This document shows positions 8,970-19,671 of a stretch of 50,957 bases of DNA, one piece after another. The stretch covers positions 1-50,957 of the forward strand of contig JADZEF010000166.1 of NCBI GenBank assembly GCA_020850695.1, in the 5' to 3' direction. The notes under the pieces were generated by a model that was given only the letters and a program-made list of their open reading frames with translations, was not told the DNA's origin and did not search any database. This stretch comes from Planctomycetaceae bacterium (GTDB taxonomy: Bacteria; Planctomycetota; Planctomycetia; Planctomycetales; Planctomycetaceae). Each line of letters opens with the position of its first letter. The stretch's first letter is position 1. A program made the position numbers and the translations under genes.

Positions 8970-10229
8970 TCAACTGTCACGTCCGGGGGAGAGCGGGGCC
9001 GCGCGCAGGATGCGCGTGGCACGGGCCCCCAGGATCAGGCCGAGTGCGAGCGCTCCGACGGCCAGCGTCGCCTGGGACGCGCTTCCCAGCGTCGCCGCAA
9101 CGGTTTCCAGGTTGGCCCCCGGTCCACGTTCGCGAGCCAGCTGCAGCACCCCGCCAAGGGCTCGAAACATCGTCAGTCCCGGCATCATCGTGACAGCGCC
9201 GGCGAAGGCCACGACCGCCACGGGGACCCGGGACGATCGGGACAACCGAGCGGCGATGAAACCCACCGTCAAGCTGCCGAAGAAGGTGGCGATCTCGAGA
9301 TGCGCGCCGGACTCCAGGGACAGGAATCGGACTCCATGTCCGATCATCCCTCCGACAATCGCCAGACCGAGACTGCGCCACGGCGTGTTGTAGAAGGCGG
9401 CGAATCCGGACGTCGCGACGCCGGCCAGCAGCATGTCGGCGATGAGGTTCAGGTGATCCGTTCGAGGAGATCCCTCACTCAGTCCTTCCGGGAGCGTCAC
9501 GCGGACGCCGACGACGACGCCCAGCGCGATCGCCGTCAGGATTCCGCCCGCCAGTCCCAGTCGAGCCATCCCCATCGGCACGTGGTTGTCGATGAGATCG
9601 AAAAGACCGTTCAGAAAATGTGCCCCAGGCACCAGCATGAGGGCAGGGACCATGACCGCAAGCTGCGGAGTCTGAGTCCAGCCGCGTCGCACGGCAAATC
9701 CGCCCAGGAGCGCCCCAATGACGGCCGCGGCGAATGGAAGCGCCAGCGGCGCGACATGGCTTCGTCCCAGTTCCTTTCGGACAAGCAAACCCAGTGCTGT
9801 CGAAACCCCGACGATGGCAGTGCCCCCCGAATCGCCTCCGAGCAGTGCGCAGAGCGCACTGGCCGCCAGGCCGAGCAGCAGGGCCAGCAGGCCGGTCGAG
9901 TGACGGGATGCCAGCGACTCGACGTTGTGAAGAGAATCCAGAGCGTCGTCGAGCGGAACTCGCTGCTGACGGACCTGACTCAGGAGCGAATGGACTCGCT
10001 CCAACAGGGCCGAGTTGTAGTGAAGTTCATGCACCGCCTCGAATGCCGGAAGCTCTCCGGGGAACGTGACCGCAATCCCTCCATAGGACACCGCGACATC
10101 GCACGGCTTGCCCACCAGGGCCGTCGACGTCGCCCGCAGCTCCCGATGAATGGAGGCCGTCGATTCGTTGTATTCCAACAGCAGCCGGCCCGCCCGGACC
10201 AGAAACGGAAGTGCAGTCGCAGGAGTCAT
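8970..10229 (-). CDS. Threonine/serine exporter (ThrE) family membrane protein
   Basis: This 419-residue polytopic inner-membrane protein has the two-part ThrE layout: an N-terminal cytoplasmic stretch (about 1-115, with LLLEYNESTASIHRELRA) leading to a ThrE/DUF1212 membrane domain, then a second hydrophobic half like the ThrE_2/DUF3815 domain (about 275-405). Around ten membrane segments are visible, including GLLALLLGLAASALCALLGG and LAIVGGMIGHGVRFL. The known family member ThrE of Corynebacterium exports threonine and serine using the proton gradient. ATG 10229 is chosen because the long upstream extension to 10514 is arginine-rich and unlike the family. It converges with glgX, with 28 bp between stops, and diverges from the phosphofructokinase gene. 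The substrate here is inferred from the family only. Confidence 0.88.
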   Translation of the reverse strand: MTPATALPFLVRAGRLLLEYNESTASIHRELRATSTALVGKPCDVAVSYGGIAVTFPGELPAFEAVHELHYNSALLERVHSLLSQVRQQRVPLDDALDSLHNVESLASRHSTGLLALLLGLAASALCALLGGDSGGTAIVGVSTALGLLVRKELGRSHVAPLALPFAAAVIGALLGGFAVRRGWTQTPQLAVMVPALMLVPGAHFLNGLFDLIDNHVPMGMARLGLAGGILTAIALGVVVGVRVTLPEGLSEGSPRTDHLNLIADMLLAGVATSGFAAFYNTPWRSLGLAIVGGMIGHGVRFLSLESGAHLEIATFFGSLTVGFIAARLSRSSRVPVAVVAFAGAVTMMPGLTMFRALGGVLQLARERGPGANLETVAATLGSASQATLAVGALALGLILGARATRILRAAPLSPGRDS

Positions 10230-10507
10230 TCGTCTCTCGGGTTGAGGAGGGATTGGCGCCGGAAATGTCGAAGGCTGGCGGCTGAGGCGCCACCGTATCG
10301 ATCCGGCGTCCCCCGCCTTGTGTAAGGTCGAACGCCGTCCTCGTTGCTCAGACGCATTGCAGATCCCCTGAATAGTGGAACTTGCGACCCCCCGGCAACG
10401 GCGGCCTGCCGAAACGTCTTTGATTCCTCTGTCGTTCCGGCTATTTTGGCTGACGCAGCAAAGTTTCGTGAGGGAGCCACGTCGAATCCGAAGGGAACAC
10501 ATCCTGC

Positions 10508-11815
10508 ATGACACCCCCCGACCTCCGCATCGATTCGCTTGGCACGTGTCAATTCGTTTCCCCGCTGGCCGCGGACGATTCGCCCGGGGCCACGGTCTTT
10601 GTCGACGACAGCCACTCGATCCTGCTCGATGACGTCGTTGTTCAGGGAGAACGAATCGAGGACCGACCCGCGTTGGAATTGGCCGGACCGCGTCCCCGGC
10701 TCTTTTTTGATCCGGCTCTGACGACGCTCGGCATCGTGACGTGTGGGGGGCTGTGCCCTGGGCTGAATGACGTCATCCGCGGCATCGTGATGACTGCCTG
10801 GCATCGCTATGGAGTGCGGCGGATCCTGGGCTTTCCGTATGGTTATCGGGGTTGCACGCCGCAATGCGAGCCCATTGCCCTGACCCCGGAACGGGTCGCC
10901 GACATCCATGAGCAAGGGGGGACGATGTTGGCGTCGTCCCGCGGCCAGCAGGATGTCGCCGTCATGGCCGCCCATCTCGCGTCGCTCGGCGTCGATGTCC
11001 TCTGTGTCATCGGCGGCGATGGAACATTGCGGGGCGCCCAGGCGCTTGGCGAGGCGACCCGCGCCGCGGGACATCCCATCGCCGTGGTCGGCATTCCGAA
11101 GACGATCGACAACGACATCGAATTCATCGATCAGAGCTTCGGGTTCGAGACGGCCTTCTCGGCCGCGATGCACGCCATCCGCTGCGCCCACAATGAAGCC
11201 CGCGGCGCCCCGAACGGCATCGGCCTGGTCAAGCTCATGGGACGGCACTCCGGCTTCATCGCATGCCACGCCTCGCTGGCGACGAGCCACGTCAACTTCA
11301 CGCTCATTCCCGAGGTTCCCTTCGACCTCGACGGCGAACACGGATTGCTTGCCGCGCTCAAGCGGCGCCTCGACGCCCGGCAGCACGCGGTGATCGTCGT
11401 CGCTGAAGGAGCCGGCCAGAGCCTTCTCAAAAACGCGGGGGCCGCACGGGATGCCTCGGGAAACATCCGCCTCGGCGACATCGGAACGTTTCTGGCGGAC
11501 CGCATCAACGCGCACTTCGCCGCCAACGGCTGGGAAGCGACGCTCAAATACATCGACCCGAGCTACATCATCCGAAGCGTCCCCGCCAACCCGGCCGACA
11601 GCGTCTTCTGCTGGCGTCTGGCGACCAATGCCGTCCACGCCGGAATGTGCGGGAAGACGCAGCTCGTCATCGGACAGTGGCACGGACGATTCGTCCATGT
11701 CCCCATCGCCGCCGCCATTGCCCGCCGCAAGCAGGTCGATCCGCAAGGCGACCTGTGGCGGAACGTGCTCGAATCGACGGGGCAGCCGAGACTGAGCCAG
11801 TGCACGGCCCATTGA
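10508..11815 (+). CDS. pfkA: 6-phosphofructokinase, ATP-dependent type
   Basis: This enzyme phosphorylates fructose 6-phosphate to the 1,6-bisphosphate in glycolysis. At 435 residues it is longer than E. coli PfkA and belongs to the group with an N-terminal extension seen in plants, kinetoplastids and many bacteria. Key blocks are GIVTCGGLCPGLNDVIRG (75-92), VIGGDGTLRGA (167-177), PKTIDNDIEFIDQSFGFETA (197-216), MGRHSGFIA and IPEVPFDLDGE. A glycine follows GGD, as in ATP-using enzymes, whereas pyrophosphate-using enzymes have aspartate there; the lysine of PKTIDND is found in both PPi enzymes and this long ATP clade. It is followed after 55 bp by a PPK2 gene on the same strand, so the two are probably co-expressed. 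Confidence 0.93.
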   Translation: MTPPDLRIDSLGTCQFVSPLAADDSPGATVFVDDSHSILLDDVVVQGERIEDRPALELAGPRPRLFFDPALTTLGIVTCGGLCPGLNDVIRGIVMTAWHRYGVRRILGFPYGYRGCTPQCEPIALTPERVADIHEQGGTMLASSRGQQDVAVMAAHLASLGVDVLCVIGGDGTLRGAQALGEATRAAGHPIAVVGIPKTIDNDIEFIDQSFGFETAFSAAMHAIRCAHNEARGAPNGIGLVKLMGRHSGFIACHASLATSHVNFTLIPEVPFDLDGEHGLLAALKRRLDARQHAVIVVAEGAGQSLLKNAGAARDASGNIRLGDIGTFLADRINAHFAANGWEATLKYIDPSYIIRSVPANPADSVFCWRLATNAVHAGMCGKTQLVIGQWHGRFVHVPIAAAIARRKQVDPQGDLWRNVLESTGQPRLSQCTAH

Positions 11816-11870
11816 TCTTCCTTCCTTCGAATACACCGCCGCCAACCGCCGCCGCCAGGAGTTCTGCACC

Positions 11871-12779
11871 GTGATTCAACAAGAGATCCTCGACCGCTTC
11901 CACGTCCCTCCCGGCAAGAAAGTGCGGCTGAAGGACTATGAGACCGGGTGGGAGCTGACGGGAAAGCTCGCTGAACTGGGACGCGGCGTCGTCAGGCAGA
12001 GGGCCCAGGTAGTCCTTGAGGAAAACCTCAAGGAACTGGCCGACGCCCAGGAACTGCTTTACGCCGACGACCGCTATTCGATCCTGATCGTGCTTCAGGC
12101 CATGGACGCCGCCGGCAAGGACGGGACGATCAAGCACGTCATGTCGGGCGTCAATCCGCAGGGCTGCCAGGTCTTCAGCTTCAAGAAACCGTCCGCCGAG
12201 GACATCGACCACAACTTCCTGTGGCGCTACATGCGGTGCCTGCCGGAACGCGGGCGGATCGGCATCTTCAACCGCTCGTACTACGAAGACGTGCTCGTGG
12301 TGAAGGTGCATCCCGAGATTCTCGACTCGCAGCGGCTTCCCGTGAAAAAGTACGGCAAGAAATTCTGGGAGCACCGCTACGAAGACATTAATGCGTTCGA
12401 ACATCACCTCGTCCGCAACGGGACGGTCATCCTCAAGTTCTTCCTGAACGTCTCCCATGACGAGCAGAGACGGCGCTTTCTGGAGCGCCTGGAACGCCCC
12501 GAGAAGAACTGGAAGTTCTCCTCCGCCGACCTTGCGGAACGGGGCTACTGGGACCAGTACATGGACGCCTACGAGGACGCCCTGAGCGCTACAAGCACGA
12601 AGTGGGCGCCGTGGCATGTCATTCCGGCGGATCAGAAATGGGCCACCCGCGCGATCGTTGCAGACATCATCACGTCCGCCATTCGATCGCTCGACCTGAA
12701 GTACCCCGAGGTGACCGACGAGCATCGACGTCTCATGGAAGAGGCGCGGAGGAAGCTCACCGAAACTCAGGAGGGATGA
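11871..12779 (+). CDS. ppk2: Polyphosphate kinase 2 family protein
   Basis: PPK2 enzymes use polyphosphate to phosphorylate nucleotides, or run in reverse. Walker A is MDAAGKDGTIKHVM (about 77-90), Walker B/base-contact is FNRSYYEDVLVV, and the lid region is YGKKFWEHRYEDINAFE. The C-terminal half (LKFFLNVSHDEQRRRF to WAPWHVIPADQKWATR) matches in pattern the class III enzyme of Meiothermus ruber, which phosphorylates both AMP and ADP; class assignment is inference. The start is GTG 11871, preceded at 11856-11860 by AGGAG at good spacing. Length is 302 residues, within the one-domain family range. It sits 55 bp after the phosphofructokinase gene. A polyphosphate-glucokinase-like gene 8.6 kb away may draw on the same polymer. 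Confidence 0.93.
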   Translation: MIQQEILDRFHVPPGKKVRLKDYETGWELTGKLAELGRGVVRQRAQVVLEENLKELADAQELLYADDRYSILIVLQAMDAAGKDGTIKHVMSGVNPQGCQVFSFKKPSAEDIDHNFLWRYMRCLPERGRIGIFNRSYYEDVLVVKVHPEILDSQRLPVKKYGKKFWEHRYEDINAFEHHLVRNGTVILKFFLNVSHDEQRRRFLERLERPEKNWKFSSADLAERGYWDQYMDAYEDALSATSTKWAPWHVIPADQKWATRAIVADIITSAIRSLDLKYPEVTDEHRRLMEEARRKLTETQEG

Positions 12780-12802
12780 TCCCCGTCCTGGGACGTCCCC
12801 CA

Positions 12803-12836
12803 CGAGTTGCCCGGACGATCACGTCCGGGAAACTCG
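12803..12836. terminator. Stem-loop between convergent ppk2 and amylase genes
   Basis: A 15-bp stem (12803-12817 with 12822-12836, one mismatch) closes a four-base ATCA loop. It lies 24-57 bp after the ppk2 stop and 25 bp before the amylase stop, so it could end transcription from both sides. There is no T-run on either side, so intrinsic termination is only probable. Confidence 0.5.
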
Positions 12837-12860
12837 CGTGACAATGTCCGTGCGGAGCTT

Positions 12861-14342
12861 TCAAGATGGGGACGACACTCGCAGCATCGTCACTCCCCAA
12901 GGCGGTAGATCGAGAAAGAGTCCGCGACTGACCAGTTCATCGCCGTCGCGATCGTAGTCGACGCCGTTCCATTGGTCTTGAAGCCGCCAGCGGCTCCCGG
13001 CAAGGTCGCTCCACGGAATCCGCACGGTGCACTGGCTCTGATTCGAGGCGTAATTCACCGCGACGATCAGTCGTTCCCCGCCTGCGAGTTCCCAGCCATA
13101 CGCGACGAAACAGTCGTGCGTCCAATTGCCGTTCCAGGCCGGATGGCATTCCAGCAGCCGCCAGTCGCCGTCACGGACGATCGATTGGTTGAGGACCTTG
13201 AGCAGTCGGTCGTAGAAGCCGCGCAGCGATTCGTCGGTCGGCTCGGCGGGACCGCGGACGAGGTGGGGTGAGATGCGTTTCTTCTTCCCCTCGAATTCCC
13301 CTTGGTGGAAAAACCGCAGTCCGGGCGCCAGGAACGTGATGGCAGCCGCGGCCTCGTGCTGGCCGGAAGGGAACGTTGCGGCGGCCCGGGGCTCGTCGTG
13401 GTTCTCGAGAAATCGGGCGAGCTTGTCCTGATAGTCGAGCCCGGCATGGAAGTGTTCGCGGACCGGGCGGGCATGCCCCTCGCGCAGTCGATCGTAGAGC
13501 CGCTTGTCGTAACAGTAATCGAACCCCTGGTGCTGCAGCTCCCATTCGCGGTCCCAGTAGACCTCGGCCATGAAGCGGAATTCGGGGTGGCGCTCGCGGA
13601 CCTGATCAGTCGCCTTCTGCCAGAACAGGTCCGGGCGACGGCCCCATGTGCGTTCAAAGACGTCGGGCAGGACGAGCATCGCCATGTCACAGCGGACGCC
13701 GTCGCACTGCCCGGCGATGCGGACGAGCTCTCCGATCATTGCCTCCTGCAGGGCAGGGTTGGCGTAATTGAGCTGGAGGGTGTCGGGCCAGCCGTCAAAG
13801 TACGGGTCGCGTCCGTAGGCGAAGATCCGACTGCCGCCGCGCGTCGCGAGACGGACAAAGTTCTGCGGGGCGCGGGCGAGGTCCTGGTCGGTCCCGGGAA
13901 TGAAGTATTCGGGATGCTCTTCGACCCAGGGATGGTCGAGCGCCATGTGGTTGGGAACGAAGTCGAGCAGCAGTTTGAGTCCGCGCTGCGAGAGCCGGCG
14001 GCGCAGCCGCGCCAGGGCGGCCTCGCCGCCAAGGCCCTTGTGGACGGCGTATTGGGTGATGGCGAAGCCGGAGCCGGCGATGTCGTCGTCGGTGAGATCG
14101 GGGAGGGTCTCCTCGAACTCGCGCCGCCAGCCAGGGTGCGTTCGCGAGACCTTTTGCGCGGCGGCCCCGGTCTGCCAGACGCTCAGGAGCCAGATCCAGT
14201 CGAATCCCTGCCCGGCGAGACGGTCAAGTTCGGCGTCGGGGATGTCGTCCAGAGTCGCCCGCCGGCCGAGCGAACGCGAGAGCTCGGTGAGCCAGACGCG
14301 GGTGTTGATCTGGTACAGAGACGGGTATCGGGGGTTGCTCAT
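12861..14342 (-). CDS. GH13 alpha-amylase family glycosidase
   Basis: This 493-residue protein has the GH13 (beta/alpha)8 barrel and a short C-terminal beta domain. Conserved regions in order: LLLDFVPNHMALDHPW (124-139), nucleophile D219 in CDGVRCDMAM, acid/base E260 in RFMAEVYWD, and D316 in FLENHDEPRAA. No signal peptide is present, so it acts inside the cell on alpha-glucans or malto-oligosaccharides. The exact specificity (amylase, trehalose-related, or sucrose-type) cannot be read from the sequence. A GAGG Shine-Dalgarno precedes ATG 14342. It lies 28 bp after a membrane-protein gene on the same strand. Confidence 0.88.
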   Translation of the reverse strand: MSNPRYPSLYQINTRVWLTELSRSLGRRATLDDIPDAELDRLAGQGFDWIWLLSVWQTGAAAQKVSRTHPGWRREFEETLPDLTDDDIAGSGFAITQYAVHKGLGGEAALARLRRRLSQRGLKLLLDFVPNHMALDHPWVEEHPEYFIPGTDQDLARAPQNFVRLATRGGSRIFAYGRDPYFDGWPDTLQLNYANPALQEAMIGELVRIAGQCDGVRCDMAMLVLPDVFERTWGRRPDLFWQKATDQVRERHPEFRFMAEVYWDREWELQHQGFDYCYDKRLYDRLREGHARPVREHFHAGLDYQDKLARFLENHDEPRAAATFPSGQHEAAAAITFLAPGLRFFHQGEFEGKKKRISPHLVRGPAEPTDESLRGFYDRLLKVLNQSIVRDGDWRLLECHPAWNGNWTHDCFVAYGWELAGGERLIVAVNYASNQSQCTVRIPWSDLAGSRWRLQDQWNGVDYDRDGDELVSRGLFLDLPPWGVTMLRVSSPS

Positions 14343-14370
14343 GTGTCAGCCTCGCAGCCTCGCAGGATGT

Positions 14371-15027
14371 TCATGGTCGTGGATGGACTTCCGAGTAGAC
14401 GATGTAGCTGCTCACGAGCAGCGCCCAGAACGGAAACAGGAGAGTAATCCAGGGATAATCGGTGATGGCCAGCAGCAGCACGAGGCCACATGCGAAACCG
14501 ACCAGCGAGACCCAGCGTGCAAGGACCGCCGTGCGCACTCCGATCGTGGATGTCACGAACATAAAGACCGCGGCCATCCGCATTCCGAATGTGTTCATCA
14601 GCGAGTAGGCCATCCGTCGACTGACGGTATAGGAGCCGGATTGTCCTGGATTGCCGAAGGGGAAAGTCTCCAGCACACTCTGTGCAACCGAGACCGTGGC
14701 GAACAGCATGGCGACGAACAGAAGTCCGCTGCCGAGAAAGACGGTGGCGAAGAACCGGTCTTCGAGGAGGCCGATGCGATTGCGGAGGACCGCCATGAAC
14801 CAGAGAAACGCAATCCCTGCGAAGGGCGCCAGGTGCAAAGCGACGCGGACCCGGTTTCGCAACGCCGGATCGGCGAGCCACTCACCGGGTTCCGCGGGAT
14901 CGGCCGGGACGGCGAGCCGCACCAGCACCAGCGTGACGATGTAGAGCACAGCAAAAACGAGGCCGCTGATCGCCACGCCCCGCGGAGGCGCCGGCGGCTG
15001 TGCTGGTTCCCTGGGCGTCGGGTTCAT
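14371..15027 (-). CDS. Conserved membrane protein of unknown function
   Basis: This 218-residue protein starts with a proline-rich cytoplasmic tail (PTPREPAQPPAPPRG) and then shows about six hydrophobic segments, including ISGLVFAVLYIVTLVLVRLA, LAPFAGIAFLWFMAVL, FLGSGLLFVAMLFATVSVA, TFGMRMAAVFMFVTSTIGV, LVGFACGLVLLLAI and WITLLFPFWALLVSSYIVY. I do not recognise a named family. It is followed 28 bp later by the GH13 amylase gene and is 92 bp downstream of the bestrophin-like gene, all on the minus strand. GGAG precedes the ATG. No catalytic or binding motif is visible. Confidence 0.75.
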   Translation of the reverse strand: MNPTPREPAQPPAPPRGVAISGLVFAVLYIVTLVLVRLAVPADPAEPGEWLADPALRNRVRVALHLAPFAGIAFLWFMAVLRNRIGLLEDRFFATVFLGSGLLFVAMLFATVSVAQSVLETFPFGNPGQSGSYTVSRRMAYSLMNTFGMRMAAVFMFVTSTIGVRTAVLARWVSLVGFACGLVLLLAITDYPWITLLFPFWALLVSSYIVYSEVHPRP

Positions 15028-15119
15028 CGCGGCTTCTGCTCCGGCCCGGACGTGGCCTGGTACACGGAAGGACAGAACAATCCTGCCATGGGCCTTTCCT
15101 CAACGAACGATCCTTCGAA

Positions 15120-15905
15120 TCAATTCAACTCATCCATCATCTTCCGCAGGTCGACCGTGGCCCCCGTGCCGACCTTCAACCATCCTTCCTGAGGACGGTC
15201 GAGGTCGGCGATCAGGCCAAAGATCAGCGAGAACACCAGGACGAGAACCACGATCGCCGGCGAACGCCGCGACTTCGACAGCCCCTCGTGATACCCCACG
15301 CCCATCATGGTGAGCAGAGTGGCGGCATACAGGATCACCCAAAGCGGGAGCGGGAGGCGATTCTGAATCGACACCAGGATCCGGGTCGAGTGCATGTCAA
15401 TTGTCTCGTTCAGAGACTGCACGAAGAGCCCGACGACGATGGACTCGGGATGTTCGCGTCCGGCGGCTTCAGCTTCCTTCCAGAGCTGCCGGTGCAGCTC
15501 GTCCGATCGCTTGAGGAGCCCATCGATGTCTTTCGACTGGAGAACCTCGAGCCGCGCGTCGACGTAGTCGCGCAGCAGCGACCGCACCTTCGGCCCGCGT
15601 CCGTCCGGCAGCATTCCGGCCCGCAGGAAGCAGGTGCCGATCGCGTTGTCTTCCTCCACGATGATCTCCCGGCGGGACTGGAAGCGGGTTGCCGCCAGGC
15701 TGAACGTGAACGCCAGGATGAAACCGAGGAGCGCGAGAGTGGCTGCGACGATGCCGCCGACCGGGCCTTCCATCTCGTCATCCAGGCGATCCCGCCGGAA
15801 TCGACCGAGCCGGTATCCCCCCTCGATCGCGGCGAAAATGAGGGCCACGGTGACTGCGAGCAGCCCCCAGAGGGAAATTTGGTCGAGAGGGCCGTAAAAC
15901 TGCAT
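15120..15905 (-). CDS. DUF4239/bestrophin-like membrane protein
   Basis: This 261-residue protein has an N-terminal membrane segment (about 9-24), a second near 46-66 (GGIVAATLALLGFILAFTFS), a long soluble alpha-helical middle (about 70-195) and two C-terminal segments (about 200-240, including LPLWVILYAATLLTMMGVGY and PAIVVLVLVFSLIFGLIADL). The motif DLDRPQEGWLKV near the end, and the REIIVEEDNAIGTCFLRAG block after the second membrane segment, are typical of the DUF4239 family, which sequence databases call bestrophin-like. ATG 15905 is chosen over the upstream in-frame ATG at 16007, since the extension is basic and unlike the family. No function is known; an ion-channel role is suggested only by distant resemblance. 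Confidence 0.75.
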   Translation of the reverse strand: MQFYGPLDQISLWGLLAVTVALIFAAIEGGYRLGRFRRDRLDDEMEGPVGGIVAATLALLGFILAFTFSLAATRFQSRREIIVEEDNAIGTCFLRAGMLPDGRGPKVRSLLRDYVDARLEVLQSKDIDGLLKRSDELHRQLWKEAEAAGREHPESIVVGLFVQSLNETIDMHSTRILVSIQNRLPLPLWVILYAATLLTMMGVGYHEGLSKSRRSPAIVVLVLVFSLIFGLIADLDRPQEGWLKVGTGATVDLRKMMDELN

Positions 15906-16067
15906 GGCGGGTCTTGCGGGAGACAGAGTTCCTGGCTTCAGGCAGTCCAAGGGGCTCCGAACGAGGCGCCGCTTGAACGCCCGAGCCATGCGGATCGCGT
16001 GGAGCAACGCGCTTCGCTCGCGCTCTTTGTGCGACGCCCATCGCTCGTCGGAGCGCCCTTCCGGGAT

Positions 16068-18824
<2,757 letters not shown>

Positions 18825-18954
18825 AGGTCACCCACCTTTTCCGGCAGCACATCAAAGTTGACTGAAATCACACTGTGGTTTTCCGCAGCCCGGCATCCCT
18901 GCGTCCCTCCCATCAGACCTTTCGGCCAATGACAACTTCTCCTGCCGCACGCCG

Positions 18955-19221
18955 CTAGAACGGAAGATTCAGCATCGAGAGGTAGTGCCGCGGGACCGAC
19001 TCCAGTTCCGAATCCTCCGACAACTCGAATGGCGCCCGATGCATCCAGCCGTCATCGGTCGACGGCAAACTCCACCAGTCCCCTACCGGATCCCGCACGA
19101 CCCATTGACGCGTCGTCCGATCGACATACAGGGCCACTCTGCGTCGAATGGGCGATGGCCGGTCCTCCTCCGAACTTTCCATCAGGTGACCATCCTCCAG
19201 CCAATTCACTTGCATCATCAT
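18955..19221 (-). CDS. Small conserved hypothetical protein
   Basis: This is an 88-residue acidic protein with RRRVALYVDRTTRQWVVRDP and GDWWSLPSTDDGWMHRAPF. The frame is open from 19251, but ATG 19221 is preceded by AAGGAG ten bases upstream, which decides this start; two further ATGs follow directly. No family or motif is recognised. Its pattern of a short beta-rich piece with repeated tryptophans is typical of many small planctomycete proteins. It lies 73 bp downstream of the BON-domain gene on the same strand. Confidence 0.65.
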   Translation of the reverse strand: MMMQVNWLEDGHLMESSEEDRPSPIRRRVALYVDRTTRQWVVRDPVGDWWSLPSTDDGWMHRAPFELSEDSELESVPRHYLSMLNLPF

Positions 19222-19294
19222 CGTCTTCTCACTCCTTGAACGGATTCGCAAAGGGCGCTCCCTGCGAGGTCGAATTGTGGACGGTGTGGGGGCG

Positions 19295-19615
19295 TCAGTT
19301 GCTTTCGGTGTCGCGGTCCGAGCGGTCGCACACCCGAATGCGGTCGATCACGCGACGCACTCCCGGAACATGCTGAGCGCACGCCAGCGCCACCTGGCGG
19401 TCATGGTACCGCCGCACTTCTCCTTCCAGCACGATTTCCCCGTCCTTCTCGCTGATCCTCAGAAGATTGCGGCAGAGACCTCCCCGCCGCTCGATGAGGG
19501 CCCGGATGCATTCGCTCAATGGCATGTCGTGCGGGGCCTCCAATGGCGGAACTGCGACATCCAATGTCGCTTCGGATTGCTGACTGCGTCCGCTTTCCTG
19601 CGTTGTATTGGACAT
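19295..19615 (-). CDS. BON-domain protein
   Basis: This 106-residue protein has one BON domain at about 32-97 (ECIRALIERRG, DGEIVLEGEVRRYHDRQVAL, VPGVRRVIDRIRV). BON domains are small alpha/beta modules thought to bind membranes or phospholipids and are usual in osmotically induced periplasmic proteins. Here there is no signal peptide, so it is probably cytoplasmic or membrane-surface associated. GAGG precedes ATG 19615 at suitable spacing. It lies 56 bp after pckA on the same strand. Confidence 0.85.
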   Translation of the reverse strand: MSNTTQESGRSQQSEATLDVAVPPLEAPHDMPLSECIRALIERRGGLCRNLLRISEKDGEIVLEGEVRRYHDRQVALACAQHVPGVRRVIDRIRVCDRSDRDTESN

Positions 19616-19671
19616 GACAACTGCCTCGTGTTGGACCTGGAATCGTGGTTCGCCGGCGAGCGTTGAACTCG